Assembly (NCBI GenBank): GCA_021828105.1
Contig: JAKATG010000005.1
Span: 186,001-250,000, forward strand
DNA length: 64,000 bases
Origin: Taklimakanibacter sp021828105
GTDB lineage: Bacteria; Pseudomonadota; Alphaproteobacteria; Rhizobiales; Aestuariivirgaceae
Reading direction: 5' to 3'
The notes below the pieces were generated by a model. It was not told where the DNA came from. It was given only the letters and a program-made list of their open reading frames with translations, and did not search any database. Positions 26,223 through 35,700 of the stretch are shown here, piece after piece. The stretch's first letter is position 1, and every line of letters starts with the position of its first letter. A program made the position numbers and the translations under genes.

Positions 26223-27092
26223 TCACGCCGCGTGGTGCATGCGCGCGAAACCCTCGCGCAGATAGCGCGCCATTTCCGCGGCCGGCCGGGCAAGGCCGCC
26301 TTTCGGCAGATGCAAATTGATGGCGAAGAGCGGCAGATCGGTCGGCGCCTTGTCGGGCCCCAATATCTCGAGGTCGGCGGGCACGGTCGAGACGAGCCAG
26401 GCCGTGACCGCGAGATCGGCACGCACCGTCGCGGTGGTCGCCTCGATATTGCCGTTCTCGAAGACGGTACGCCAGGCGCGGTCCTGCCGCTCCAGGGCCG
26501 CGAGCACGGCCGGGCGGAAGGCGCAGGTGTCGGCGACCATCGAAACCGGCAAAGGCGTCTTGAGCCAGGCGCCGCCATTTCGAGCGCCCACCCAGACCAG
26601 GCGCTCGACCCGCAGGCATTCGCCGGCGCTCGGCCCTTGCGGCTCCTCGACGACGGCGAGATCGATGGCACCTTCGGCGAGCCCTGCGATCAAATCGGGC
26701 GAGGCGGCGCAGGTCAGCGAAATCTCGACCTGCGGATGGGCCGAGGCATAGGCCTTGATCACCGGCGCGATGCAGGGCTCGACCAGGTCATAGGGCAGGC
26801 CGAGGCGGACCTTGCCCTGCACATGGCCCGCCGTCATTTCCCCCCAAATGTCGTCATTGAGGGCGATGAGCCTGCGGCCCTTGGCGAGCAGTTGCTCGCC
26901 TGAGGGCGTCAGCTTGAGGCCGCGCCGGTCGCGCTCGAACAGGGCAAGGCCCAGCGTGTCCTCGAGCCGCCGGATCTGCTGGCTGACGGCGCTCTGGGTC
27001 AGGTAACGGGCATTCCCGGCCGCGGTCATGCTGGAATGATCGGCGACGGCGATGAAGGTCCGGATCAGGTCGATGTCGAGATTGCGTGCCAT
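26223..27092 (-). CDS. LysR-family regulator, probable regulator of the divergent LysE gene
   Basis: A regulator of 289 residues with an N-terminal winged HTH (about 5-65; LIRTFIAVADHSSMTAAG, SQSAVSQQIRRLEDTLG-type) and a LysR substrate domain (about 90-280). I chose the ATG at 27092 (MARNLDIDLIRTF) because it gives the usual N-terminus. It is divergent from a LysE-family exporter gene with a 67-base spacer holding a T-N11-A site, the classical arrangement in which the regulator controls the exporter. Its stop is 3 bases from the convergent GH3 gene. Confidence 0.87.
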   Translation of the reverse strand: MARNLDIDLIRTFIAVADHSSMTAAGNARYLTQSAVSQQIRRLEDTLGLALFERDRRGLKLTPSGEQLLAKGRRLIALNDDIWGEMTAGHVQGKVRLGLPYDLVEPCIAPVIKAYASAHPQVEISLTCAASPDLIAGLAEGAIDLAVVEEPQGPSAGECLRVERLVWVGARNGGAWLKTPLPVSMVADTCAFRPAVLAALERQDRAWRTVFENGNIEATTATVRADLAVTAWLVSTVPADLEILGPDKAPTDLPLFAINLHLPKGGLARPAAEMARYLREGFARMHHAA

Positions 27093-27098
27093 GACGGC

Positions 27099-27113
27099 AT
27101 TATGAACTCTAAT
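27099..27113. promoter_or_regulatory. Candidate LysR box in the LysR/LysE divergent spacer
   Basis: ATTA-N7-TAAT symmetry with the T-N11-A layout lies 7 bases from the LysR start and about 50 bases from the exporter start. Confidence 0.4.
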
Positions 27114-27159
27114 GGCAGGCATTTTCAACATTCATTTCCCTAATGTCTGGGAATGCCGC

Positions 27160-27765
27160 ATGCCATGGATCATGGACCAGCTTCTGCCGCTCATCCTTTT
27201 CGCCCTCGTGGCTACCGTGACCCCGGGAGGCGCCACGACGCTCGCCACCGCGTCCGGCGCTCATTTCGGCTATCGCCGGTCGCTGCCCTTGATGGTCGGC
27301 ATCGCCTTTGGCCTCGCATCGATGGCGGCCGCCGCCGCGATTGGCCTGGCGAGCCTGCTCATCGCGGTGCCGTCCCTGCAGCTCGCCATGAAGACGATCG
27401 GCACGCTCTATCTGTTGTGGCTCGCCTGGCGCATCGCCATGAGCGGACCGCCGCGTCTGGCCGAGGAAATGGCGCGGCCGACGCGGTTCATCACCGGCAT
27501 ATGGCTCTTGTGGGTCAATCCCAAAGGCTGGGCGATGACCAGTGCCGCCGCTCTGTCCTTTGCGGCGCTCGCCAACAACCCAAGCGCGCTGGCGCTGTTG
27601 CTCGGCGTGGCCTTCGGAGCGGCGGCCATCCTTTCGCTGTCGCTCTGGTGCGTCGCCGGCCAGCTGCTGGCGCGGTTTCTCACCGCCGACTGGCAATGGC
27701 GGCTGACCAACATGCTGCTCGGTGCATTTCTCGCGCTGTCGATCATCCCGATGTGGCTGCCCTGA
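27160..27765 (+). CDS. LysE/RhtB-family amino-acid exporter
   Basis: An inner-membrane protein of 201 residues with about six hydrophobic segments. It has the LysE-type opening (LLPLILFALVATVTPGGATTLATASG, shown by its TPGG motif) and the conserved WLLWVNPKGWAM segment. Such proteins export amino acids or derivatives by proton exchange. The ATG at 27160 has a weak GGGA upstream; 27112 and 27172 are alternative starts. Divergence from a LysR gene suggests induction by the exported compound. Confidence 0.87.
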   Translation: MPWIMDQLLPLILFALVATVTPGGATTLATASGAHFGYRRSLPLMVGIAFGLASMAAAAAIGLASLLIAVPSLQLAMKTIGTLYLLWLAWRIAMSGPPRLAEEMARPTRFITGIWLLWVNPKGWAMTSAAALSFAALANNPSALALLLGVAFGAAAILSLSLWCVAGQLLARFLTADWQWRLTNMLLGAFLALSIIPMWLP

Positions 27766-27875
27766 AACGCAAGTCATGACGACAAAGAAGACCTGCCACA
27801 CTCTGTGCAAGGATTGACGCGCGCTCTGCGGTCGATAGTCTCTCGTGAGGACGGTCAGCCGGGGAGGCTCATCTC

Positions 27876-29708
27876 ATGAGCGATCTGATCGTGTGTCGCA
27901 AATCCAGGATTGTGCTGCTTTCACTCGCTTTGGCGACGGCTCTCCTGCTGGCGCCTTCCGTCGCGCCAGCCTTCGAGCCGACACAGATCTATCAGCCGAT
28001 CAGCGAGACGATGGCCGACAAGACGGTGACGCTGACGGGGCGTGATCTCACCATCGAGCAAGTGATCGACGTCGCGCGCAACGGCGCCAAGGCCGAGCTC
28101 AGCGCCGAGGCGCTGCAGCGCTCGGCCGATGCCTATGGGCTGCTGCTGCAAGGGGCGGCGGAAGGCGTCACCATCTACTGGTTCAACCGCGGCGCCGGCG
28201 ACCAGCGCGAGACGGTGATCTTCTCCGGCGATCCGACATCGCCCGAGAACAAGAAGCTCCTGAGCGAGCAGCAGCTCCAGCGCTTCAAGGGCGGCGTCGC
28301 GCGGGGCTATGGGCCTGAGCTCTCAGAAGAAGCGCTGGTCCGCGCCATTATGGCCATTCGCGCCAATACCATGTCCTATGAGGCGGCGAGTCCGCAATTG
28401 ACCCATATGCTGGTCGACATGCTCAACAAGCGGGTGACGCCGGTGGTGCAGTCGCGCGGCACGCTGGGCGAGGGCGACCTGCCGACCATGGGCAATATCG
28501 CCGCCGCCATGGTGGGCGAGGGCGATGCCTATCACAAAGGCGTGCGCATGCCGGCCGCCCAGGCGCTCACGGAAGCAGGGCTCAAGCCGCTCGAGCCCTT
28601 CGCCGCCGATCAGGCCGCCCTCATCAGCACCAACGCCTATGCCCAGGCGCAGGCCGTGCTGCTCGTCGCGGATGCGCGCCGGCTCCTCGAATGGACCGAT
28701 CTCAGCCATGCCATGAGCCTGCTCGGCATGAATTCCAGCGTCACGCCGATCGCGGCGCCGGTGCAGGCGATGCGGCCCTATGAATGGCTGACCTGGGATG
28801 CGGCGCGGGTGATGGACATGATCAAGGGCAGCTATCTGTTCGATGATGATCCGGCCCGCATCATCCAGGATCCGGAAAGCCTGCGCGCCTCGAGCCAGCG
28901 CCAGGGCTCGGCCTGGCAGGCCTGGGCGGAACTCAGGGACTCGGTGCTGCTGTCGATCAATTCGTCGGATCACAATCCGGCGGTGCTGCCGGGCTTGACG
29001 CCCGAAAGCGCGCCGGAGCTCGCGACACCGCAATTCATGAAGTATTACATCAAGGGCGGCCCCTTAAGTAACGGAAAGTCCGGCTATATCCTCTCCAACG
29101 CCAATTGGGATCCCTATCCGATGGCGAACCAGGTGGAGGCCTTCACCTTGGCACTCACCAATCTCGGCGTGGCGGTGGCGCAACGCATCGAGCGCTTCCG
29201 CAATCCCTTCTTCACGGTCGTCAAGCCCGCCGACGTGCTTTCGCCCGAGCTGCGCAAGGAAATCCCGAGCTTCGACGGCTATCTGCCGACCGATCTGTGG
29301 CAGGAGCTGGCAGCGCTCGGAACGCCGGTGACGCCCAACGGCCAGGCGATCGTCGCGACGGTCGAGGATCTCGAGGCGCAGACCCGCCTCAAGACGCAGC
29401 GCGCCCGTCAGGCGGTCGATCTCTCCTTCCACCTCCTGGCCCAGGACCTCCTGACCGCGAGCTATTGGATGGAGGTGCGCAAGGCCCAGAAGCCGGAGCG
29501 CAAGTTCGGTGCAGCGCCTGAGGCAGCGCTTGCGGCGCTGCGCCAGGTGATCCCCTGGCGGCAGGCGCCGGCCGACCGGCCGAAGCGGCCTCTGGGCATG
29601 GTCGCCTATGACTTCATGCAGGAGAATCCGGCGACGAAGTTCTATCCGGGCGGGCCGCAGCCGCCCGAAAGCAGAGCCAGGTCCATAGCCGGCGTGCTGC
29701 CGAAATAG
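27876..29708 (+). CDS. Exported aromatic amino-acid lyase-fold protein (HAL/PAL family) without the MIO-forming triad
   Basis: A protein of 610 residues. Residues 1-32 are a Sec-type signal (IVLLSLALATALLLAPSVAPA), so it is periplasmic or secreted. The rest aligns along its length with histidine ammonia-lyases: VTLTGRDLTIEQV at 51-63, a Tyr at 101 where the family has its catalytic Tyr, LVRAIMAIRAN at 155-164, a VGEGDAYHKG block at 213-222, SSDHNPA in place of the DNP motif, and a NLGVAVAQRIERF-type helix. Where active lyases have GSVGASGDL, this reads GTLGEGDL (195-202), one residue shorter, with no Ala-Ser-Gly to cyclise into MIO. An MIO-independent lyase or a binding protein are both possible. 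It stands alone, after the LysE gene and before a secreted ClpP-like protein. Confidence 0.82.
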   Translation: MSDLIVCRKSRIVLLSLALATALLLAPSVAPAFEPTQIYQPISETMADKTVTLTGRDLTIEQVIDVARNGAKAELSAEALQRSADAYGLLLQGAAEGVTIYWFNRGAGDQRETVIFSGDPTSPENKKLLSEQQLQRFKGGVARGYGPELSEEALVRAIMAIRANTMSYEAASPQLTHMLVDMLNKRVTPVVQSRGTLGEGDLPTMGNIAAAMVGEGDAYHKGVRMPAAQALTEAGLKPLEPFAADQAALISTNAYAQAQAVLLVADARRLLEWTDLSHAMSLLGMNSSVTPIAAPVQAMRPYEWLTWDAARVMDMIKGSYLFDDDPARIIQDPESLRASSQRQGSAWQAWAELRDSVLLSINSSDHNPAVLPGLTPESAPELATPQFMKYYIKGGPLSNGKSGYILSNANWDPYPMANQVEAFTLALTNLGVAVAQRIERFRNPFFTVVKPADVLSPELRKEIPSFDGYLPTDLWQELAALGTPVTPNGQAIVATVEDLEAQTRLKTQRARQAVDLSFHLLAQDLLTASYWMEVRKAQKPERKFGAAPEAALAALRQVIPWRQAPADRPKRPLGMVAYDFMQENPATKFYPGGPQPPESRARSIAGVLPK

Positions 29709-29935
29709 AGCGTCCGCGATCTGCTTCCCTTCGAGTCTACTGTTTCCGTATTGCTACGGATAAACGCTCGTCATTTTGATGGAAAATTTCATTAAACTTA
29801 AATGTATTGAGCAATGCGCAATTAAGCACCTAATAGTCAGCTGGCAAGTTGTCTCGGATTGTAGCGGTTTTGCTAACGCCGATCAGTGAGGTCCGCGATT
29901 ACTGTGCGTCATATTCGGGAACGGGAATCTCGCTT

Positions 29936-30469
29936 ATGATTAACACGAAAGCAGTGCGCGCCTTGCTGTTGACGGCTTGTCTGGTCGCCGTGTGCGGCGA
30001 CGGCGCGTTGGCCGGGAAGAAAGTCAGGCTCGCCAGCCTGCCATCGAACAACGACTATTCGCCGCGAGCCGTATCGATCGGCTCCGACAGCGGCGGCGTG
30101 GTGATCAACTACGGCCTGCGCATGCTGAGATGGCGGCAGAACGGCACGAAAGTGCGCTTCAGCGGAAGCTGCCGGTCGGCTTGCACGCTCTATCTGGGAC
30201 TGGCGTCGAGCCAGACCTGTATCAGCCCGGGCGCATCCTTCGGCTTCCATTCGCCTTTCGGCGCCTCGAGCCGCGGCAACCGCGTGGCACAGGCTTTCAT
30301 GATGCGGAACTATCCCGGCTGGGTGAGGTCCTGGATTCGCAGCCGGGGCGGCCTGTCCGGCAGCATCAAGACGATGAGCTACGGCTATGCCAGCCGGTTC
30401 ATCAAGCCGTGCGGAACCTCCGCCGTTGCCAGACGAGGGTCTCCGCGACGCCAGCCGGCCGACGGCTGA
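29936..30469 (+). CDS. Exported ClpP/crotonase-like protein (COG3904-like)
   Basis: A protein of 177 residues starting MINTKAVRALLLTACLVAV with an ALA cleavage region, so it is exported. The mature part has VRFSGSCRSACTLYL (74-88, with C79, S81 and C83) and SFGFHSPFG (101-109), the pattern of the predicted periplasmic ClpP-like group in which Ser and His may form a catalytic pair. The start at 29936 is preferred over the upstream one at 29849 because it begins the signal peptide. The 227 bases upstream are AT-rich and probably hold the promoter. The role is unknown. Confidence 0.65.
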   Translation: MINTKAVRALLLTACLVAVCGDGALAGKKVRLASLPSNNDYSPRAVSIGSDSGGVVINYGLRMLRWRQNGTKVRFSGSCRSACTLYLGLASSQTCISPGASFGFHSPFGASSRGNRVAQAFMMRNYPGWVRSWIRSRGGLSGSIKTMSYGYASRFIKPCGTSAVARRGSPRRQPADG

Positions 30470-30497
30470 TCGATCCGCTCGTCCTGAGTTTGCATTA

Positions 30498-30518
30498 GGG
30501 GCCCCCAAGAGGGGCCCC
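30498..30518 (+). terminator. GC-only hairpin after the ClpP-like gene
   Basis: Two GGGGCCCC arms around a CAAGA loop, 28 bases after the stop. TGCATT direct repeats flank it at 30491 and 30521. It lacks a T-run, so it is a terminator-like element rather than a certain terminator. Confidence 0.5.
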
Positions 30519-30677
30519 ACTGCATTCTGGCATCATTAAATCCCACCGCAGCTGCCTGCCAGGCGGAATTTGGCCCAACAATTGCTCTGAAAGCCAGGTA
30601 ACCATGATCTTACCCAGGGGTAGATTATAGGTTAATGAAGTGTTAAAATTCGTCCCATTGTGAGTGGTGTGACGGCG

Positions 30678-30983
30678 ATGAAATTCACTCAGCTCGTGCT
30701 GGCCCTCGGTGCCTTAGGGCTGGGCGTCAGCGTCAGTGCCATTTCGGTACAAAGCGCGTCCCGGTCCTGCGCGTCCGAAGAGTGCGCCTGCGAAGAAGCA
30801 CTCCGGCAGAACACCGTCGAAGCCTTGGAAGAATTTCTGAGGAAGTATCCGCAGAGCACAACCCATGGGAACACGGCTTGTGCGGCGCTCGCTGTGCCGC
30901 CTCTGAATGAAGAGCCTGATGGTCAGGGGCTGGATGATGTGCGTTCGCCTGCCGAGCCCAGTGGCTCTCAGTCGAATGGCTAA
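30678..30983 (+). CDS. Small exported protein, paralog of 37408-37716
   Basis: A protein of 101 residues: signal peptide MKFTQLVLALGALGLGVSVS, then a short Cys-containing domain with CEEALRQNTVEALEEFLRKY and PQS, then CAALA, and a polar low-complexity tail. The core matches the small exported protein at 37408-37716 at 17 of 23 positions, and the C-terminal CxALA is shared. The family is unknown to me. The ATG at 30678 begins a clean signal peptide; a GTG at 30660 is an alternative. It lies 50 bases upstream of the radical SAM gene on the same strand, so co-expression is likely. Confidence 0.7.
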   Translation: MKFTQLVLALGALGLGVSVSAISVQSASRSCASEECACEEALRQNTVEALEEFLRKYPQSTTHGNTACAALAVPPLNEEPDGQGLDDVRSPAEPSGSQSNG

Positions 30984-31033
30984 ACCGGTAACCGCCGTTT
31001 CACCGGCAACCGCATAGGAAGAGGTAACCCACT

Positions 31034-32770
31034 GTGGCCGATAAATTCTGTATCCTGCCTTGGAAGCATCTGACCGTCGGCACTGAAGGGGCTTACAAGC
31101 TGTGTTGCATGGCGCACAAGGTCATGACCGAAGGCGGCGCCCCCATGTCCGTCTACCACCATAGCCTGGAGGAGGCCTGGAACTCCGACTATATGCGCGA
31201 TGTTCGGCGAGCGATGCTTGCGGGAGAAGCGGTGCCTGATTGCCAGGGCTGCTACAAGAACGAAGCAGCGTCAGGACAAAGCTATCGGACGACAGTCGCT
31301 GCCAGCATGATGGATCGACCGGTCGAGGAAGTGCGCAAGGAGACCGTGGCGAATGAATTCCGGGTGGACGAGCAGCCCAACTTCTTCAAATTGGAGCTGG
31401 GAAGCCTGTGCAATCTGGAATGCCGCATGTGCGGCTCCTTGACCAGCTCACAGATCGAGCGAGACCCTGTGCACAGCCGCTGGGCGCCCAGCTGGAGTTT
31501 CGACGGCATCCCTCTGGTCGTGTGGAACGCCGACTCCGCAATCATCGGACCGCATCCCCTGGTGGGTGTGTCGCAAAGCGGATTCTCTGCAACCGAAAAA
31601 GCCGCCGAGCATCGTTATTGCTGGACCGGCGATTGTGCCGGGATCGATCTCAAACTTGATGAAGCCACGATTCCCAATCGGCTCGAAATCAAACTTAACG
31701 AAGCCGGGCAACGGGATCAGATGTTCGATGTACTGGTGAATGGCGTCGTCCACGCGCGGCAATCCGCAACGCGTGGGAACCGGCAGGTGAAAATCGATCT
31801 GCGCCATACGAAACTCAGTGGAGCGTTGCAGGTCCAAATCCGGGTAACCAGCCCAGGTGGCAAGGCCGCTTTGGATCATAAAGGGATGGCGGTCGAGGAA
31901 ATACGCCTATTCCGCCAGCCGTCCGCCGCGACCGAGTTGCCAAATCGGATGCTCTATAGCCGCCTGCCGGGACGAACGCTGTGGGAGAACGAAGATTCGT
32001 TCATATTCGGCGAGTTGTTTAGGAATCCCGGCAAGATCGATCGCTTGTATATCACCGGTGGCGAACCTCTCTTGATGAAGAGGGTAACGGAAATAGTCGA
32101 CTTTCTTATTCAGTCCAAGAACAACCACATCCTGTTGGAATTCAACACGAACTGCACGAAGGTGAGTTCCGAGATTCTGGAGAAGCTTGGCCGGTTCGAT
32201 TCCCTCAACATCGCCTTGAGCATTGACGGTGTTGGAGACACATATGAATACATAAGATTCCCGGCCAAGTGGAAGGTCGTGGATCAGAACGTCAGGCTTC
32301 TGCAACAGTTGCCGAATGCCTTTATTTGCGTGACTCCGGTTGTCCAGATCTACAATGCGTTGAACCTCGCCGACCTTTGCCGCTATTGCGATGACCTTGG
32401 CCTGGATTTCACGCTCAGCAACATCCTGCATTGGCCAGAGCAGCTTCGCTTGTCTCTCATGCCGCCCGCGGCGCGCCTTCTCGCGGCCGAGCGCCTTCGT
32501 GAATATGCCGACAACGGGTGTCGGCAGGCAAATCTGCACCAGGTTCTCAGTGTCGCCGATCACCTCGAGACCCTAGAAGGCATGCCACGGCCGGAAGCGA
32601 TTCGGCGGTTCATGCTCTTCACCAATGATCTGGACGTCACTCGCGCGCAGAAATTTGCCGATGTGCACAGCGAACTTCATCGCTCGTTCGGCGAGATCGG
32701 CTATCCGTGGACGAGCGAGACGCGCTATGCCCGAGTCTCCAGCACGCCGCGCGCACGCGTCTCCGCATAG
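31034..32770 (+). CDS. Twitch-domain radical SAM protein with an inserted beta-rich domain
   Basis: A protein of 578 residues with a GTG start. The N-terminal twitch/SPASM-like module (1-80) has C6, C24, C25, C70 and C73, which can bind an auxiliary iron-sulfur cluster (FCILPWKHL, KLCCMAHK, CQGCYKNE). The radical SAM cluster motif is C126-x3-C130-x2-C133, and the SAM-binding GGEP is at 342-345. Between them, about 145-300, sits a beta-rich insert with FDVLVNGVVHARQ and a conserved final GMAVEEIRLF strand, like the sugar-binding sandwiches fused to bacterial glycosyltransferases. Radical SAM enzymes of this type modify peptides or glycans. It converges with the GT gene with 24 bases between the stops. 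Confidence 0.8.
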   Translation: MADKFCILPWKHLTVGTEGAYKLCCMAHKVMTEGGAPMSVYHHSLEEAWNSDYMRDVRRAMLAGEAVPDCQGCYKNEAASGQSYRTTVAASMMDRPVEEVRKETVANEFRVDEQPNFFKLELGSLCNLECRMCGSLTSSQIERDPVHSRWAPSWSFDGIPLVVWNADSAIIGPHPLVGVSQSGFSATEKAAEHRYCWTGDCAGIDLKLDEATIPNRLEIKLNEAGQRDQMFDVLVNGVVHARQSATRGNRQVKIDLRHTKLSGALQVQIRVTSPGGKAALDHKGMAVEEIRLFRQPSAATELPNRMLYSRLPGRTLWENEDSFIFGELFRNPGKIDRLYITGGEPLLMKRVTEIVDFLIQSKNNHILLEFNTNCTKVSSEILEKLGRFDSLNIALSIDGVGDTYEYIRFPAKWKVVDQNVRLLQQLPNAFICVTPVVQIYNALNLADLCRYCDDLGLDFTLSNILHWPEQLRLSLMPPAARLLAAERLREYADNGCRQANLHQVLSVADHLETLEGMPRPEAIRRFMLFTNDLDVTRAQKFADVHSELHRSFGEIGYPWTSETRYARVSSTPRARVSA

Positions 32771-32794
32771 CACGTCAAGGTCATGACGTCCGGG

Positions 32795-35700
32795 TCACTG
32801 GTCCCAGGAGAAGGCCAGCGATCTGAAGAAAGCATTCGACGGACTCGGTTTCGACCCGCGCGGCAATCTCACCGCGACGCTTACCGCCAGCGAGTTCGGA
32901 ATCAGATCGCGTACCGCCAGTTTGATTTCGTGCAGTTTGAATTTCTGCTCAATCCTGGTCCAGCCTGAGAATGCAATCGGCTTGATGGGCCCTTCGCTGC
33001 GCCAGTCGAGAGTTCCTGAGGGCAGAGTCAAGGCCAGCGCGAAGTCCAGAGGAGGGGCTTCGTCATGCGCGACCTCGACTGTGGCTATTACTTCCCGGGC
33101 AAACGCCGGAAATCCGCCCCACAGCACCGCCGCCACCGGGCCCGCGGTGGATGGCCTGATGAATATTCCGCCATCCAGCTCCTTCGGGAAAAGCAGAAGC
33201 GGCAAATCGCTTTGATAGTTGGTCGCCAGCTGCGCGCTGCGGCGCTCCTCGTCCGTCCAAATTCGAGCCCGTCGCTTGAACGGCGGCGGTCCGAGGCGAG
33301 GCCGCCTGGCGAGACGGTCTTCCACCGAGGTCCTGACGATGGTCCCGGCAAAACAGCCCAAGGCGCCTCCCTTGCTCGTCGCCGGCGTGCGAACCGCAAG
33401 AACGAGGTTCATTGGGGCCGAACTCGGAATCGCCAAATGCGCCTCCAGCAGGGTCGGCTTGAACGGCGCGGAGACTTCCACCCAGCCGCTCGTACCATCC
33501 TTTTTGGCCTTGAGCGCCGACTTGGCGGCAATGACGGGATCTTCATGCATTGGGCAGAGCAACAGCAGGAATTCCGCCGGCCCGCTTGCAGAATCCGACA
33601 GCGATACCATGCTCATAACGGAGATCGTCGATGACGGGCAGCCGGCAGCGAGAACTGCCGCGGTCAAAGTGCCCCCTTTCGATTCGAGCAAGAGGCGATC
33701 GGGCTTCTCGACATAGGAAATAGGTGTCACGTTCGGGTCGGTCGACCAGGTTTCCATGACGAGAAGCTCATCGCCGGTAAGCCGGCGATCGGCCGTCAGC
33801 GAAGCGCCGGCGAGCCGGACGGCGGTCAGCGAGTCCGGCTGCTCGTCCATAGCCGCGGCGGCGGCGTTGCCGAAATCGTTGCCTCCTGCTTGTGCCAAGA
33901 GGCCGACGGCAGTGTCCTCGCGGTTCTCGGTCGCGGCAATTTTTGCGAGCAAGGTGATCGCCTGCGGCGCGTTCGGATCGAGCTTGGCCAAGTCGAAGTG
34001 CCGCGTATCCGAAGGAGAGTACCAGAAGTTCGAACGGGCGCTGTCCAGTTGATACTGAGAAACATTCTGGCTCACAAATATGTGGTGAAAATATTCGAGC
34101 CCCTTGAAGCCGTGCTTCGCCATAACCTCGACTATGGGTGTCAGGTTGTCGTGATAGTGCGACGTCCTGTATCTTCCTTCGGTACTGATCCTATACCAGA
34201 AAAGGAATTCGGGGATCAGCCTCAGCTTAAGTCCAGCTTGCGTCAGCCTGACGAAGAACTCCCAGTCCTCAACGCGGTAGTTGCGCTTCTCCATTTGAAA
34301 ACCGACTTTGTCGAACACGTCCCTGCGATAAATCGAGATCGTGTCGCCAAATACATTGGCCAGCATGCCCAGATCGAGACATCCGCCCAAAGGCAGATGC
34401 GTGAGGTAGCTCGTGCGATCGCTGCCGGGAATGTTCGACTGAAATACGCTCTTGGCCAACGCCATACATACATCCGATCGCGAGCTCTCCAGGGCGTGAA
34501 CAAAGGTGCTCAGAGCTTCCGGATACAGCGCATTGTCATCGTCGAGCAGCACGACCATCTCACCGCGCGAAGCCCGGACACCGGTATTGCGGGCCGCACC
34601 CACGTATTTGTTCTCGCTGCGGATGATCTTCCAGCTCTTTCGGCGGAATTCCTTTTCAAGCTTGTCCAGCGCGGTGTGCGATTCCGGCAGTTTGCTGCCA
34701 TCATCGACCAGGATCACCTCAAAATTCGGATAATCCTGGTCTTTCACGGATGCGATCGCCTGCATCAGATACTGCGGCCTATCATGATGGGTGACGATGA
34801 CGGAAACCAGCGGATGGGTTTTCCGGCCGGCCTTGCGTGGCTCGTTCTTTCGCGGCGCAGCCTTCGCGTCCTCGCTCTTGTCGAGCCACTGCTCCTCCTT
34901 CCCCTGGGCGCCCCAGCGTTGTACGCCGCCGGGCCGCTCCTTGATCTGCTTGAGCAAGGTCGATGCCAATGAAGCTGCGCTGGGTTGCGCCAGGCATTTT
35001 CCAGCGTTGTCGGGCGCGACGTGCTCGATATTGCCCCCGACGGCGGTCGCGACGAAAGGCACACCGAGCCGAATGCACTCGGACACACAATAGCCCGTCG
35101 CGCTTTCAAAGTTGGGGATGATGGCGGTCCCGCCAAGCCGTCCGGCATGGCGTATGCCGTCGGGAAGCGAAAGATCCGGCCGAAATCTTATCGGAAAGCG
35201 CCATTGCCTTCCGCGCCGGACGAACATGCCGCCCGTGTGTTCTCCAAGAATTTGACCGAACTCTCCGATCACGGTGATCCGCAGGTCATCGATGCCCTGG
35301 CTGGCGATTTCGTCCAGCATGTCGCAGAACAGGGTCATGCCGTCCCTGAAGCGATGACTGGCGATCAGGAACAACTCGCGCGGGCGTGTGATGATCTGGC
35401 CGCCGGCGACTTCTCCCGTCCGCAGCCATTCGGAGGGCGTGAGGGCCGGTGCAACCCTGCAGTCCTGTGGCAGCGTCCATTTTCTTTCGCGAAACCACTT
35501 CTGCAGCTCGGCGGAAACGCAGACGAGCCTGTCGGGCTCTTGCGCGCTGTATTTTTCCATGAAGGCAATCTTTGCCTGCTCGGTGTTCGCGAGGAAAAAC
35601 CGATCCGCACCTTCCTGCCATTGCAGCGGTGAATGCGCTACGACGACGAGACGAGGTCTGTGCGGATAGACACCGGTCTCCTTGGCGAGCAAGGTATAGT

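Noticed and set aside
27876..29708. A normal histidine ammonia-lyase of histidine catabolism
   Set aside because: It has a signal peptide, no MIO triad, altered active-site blocks and no other hut genes nearby.
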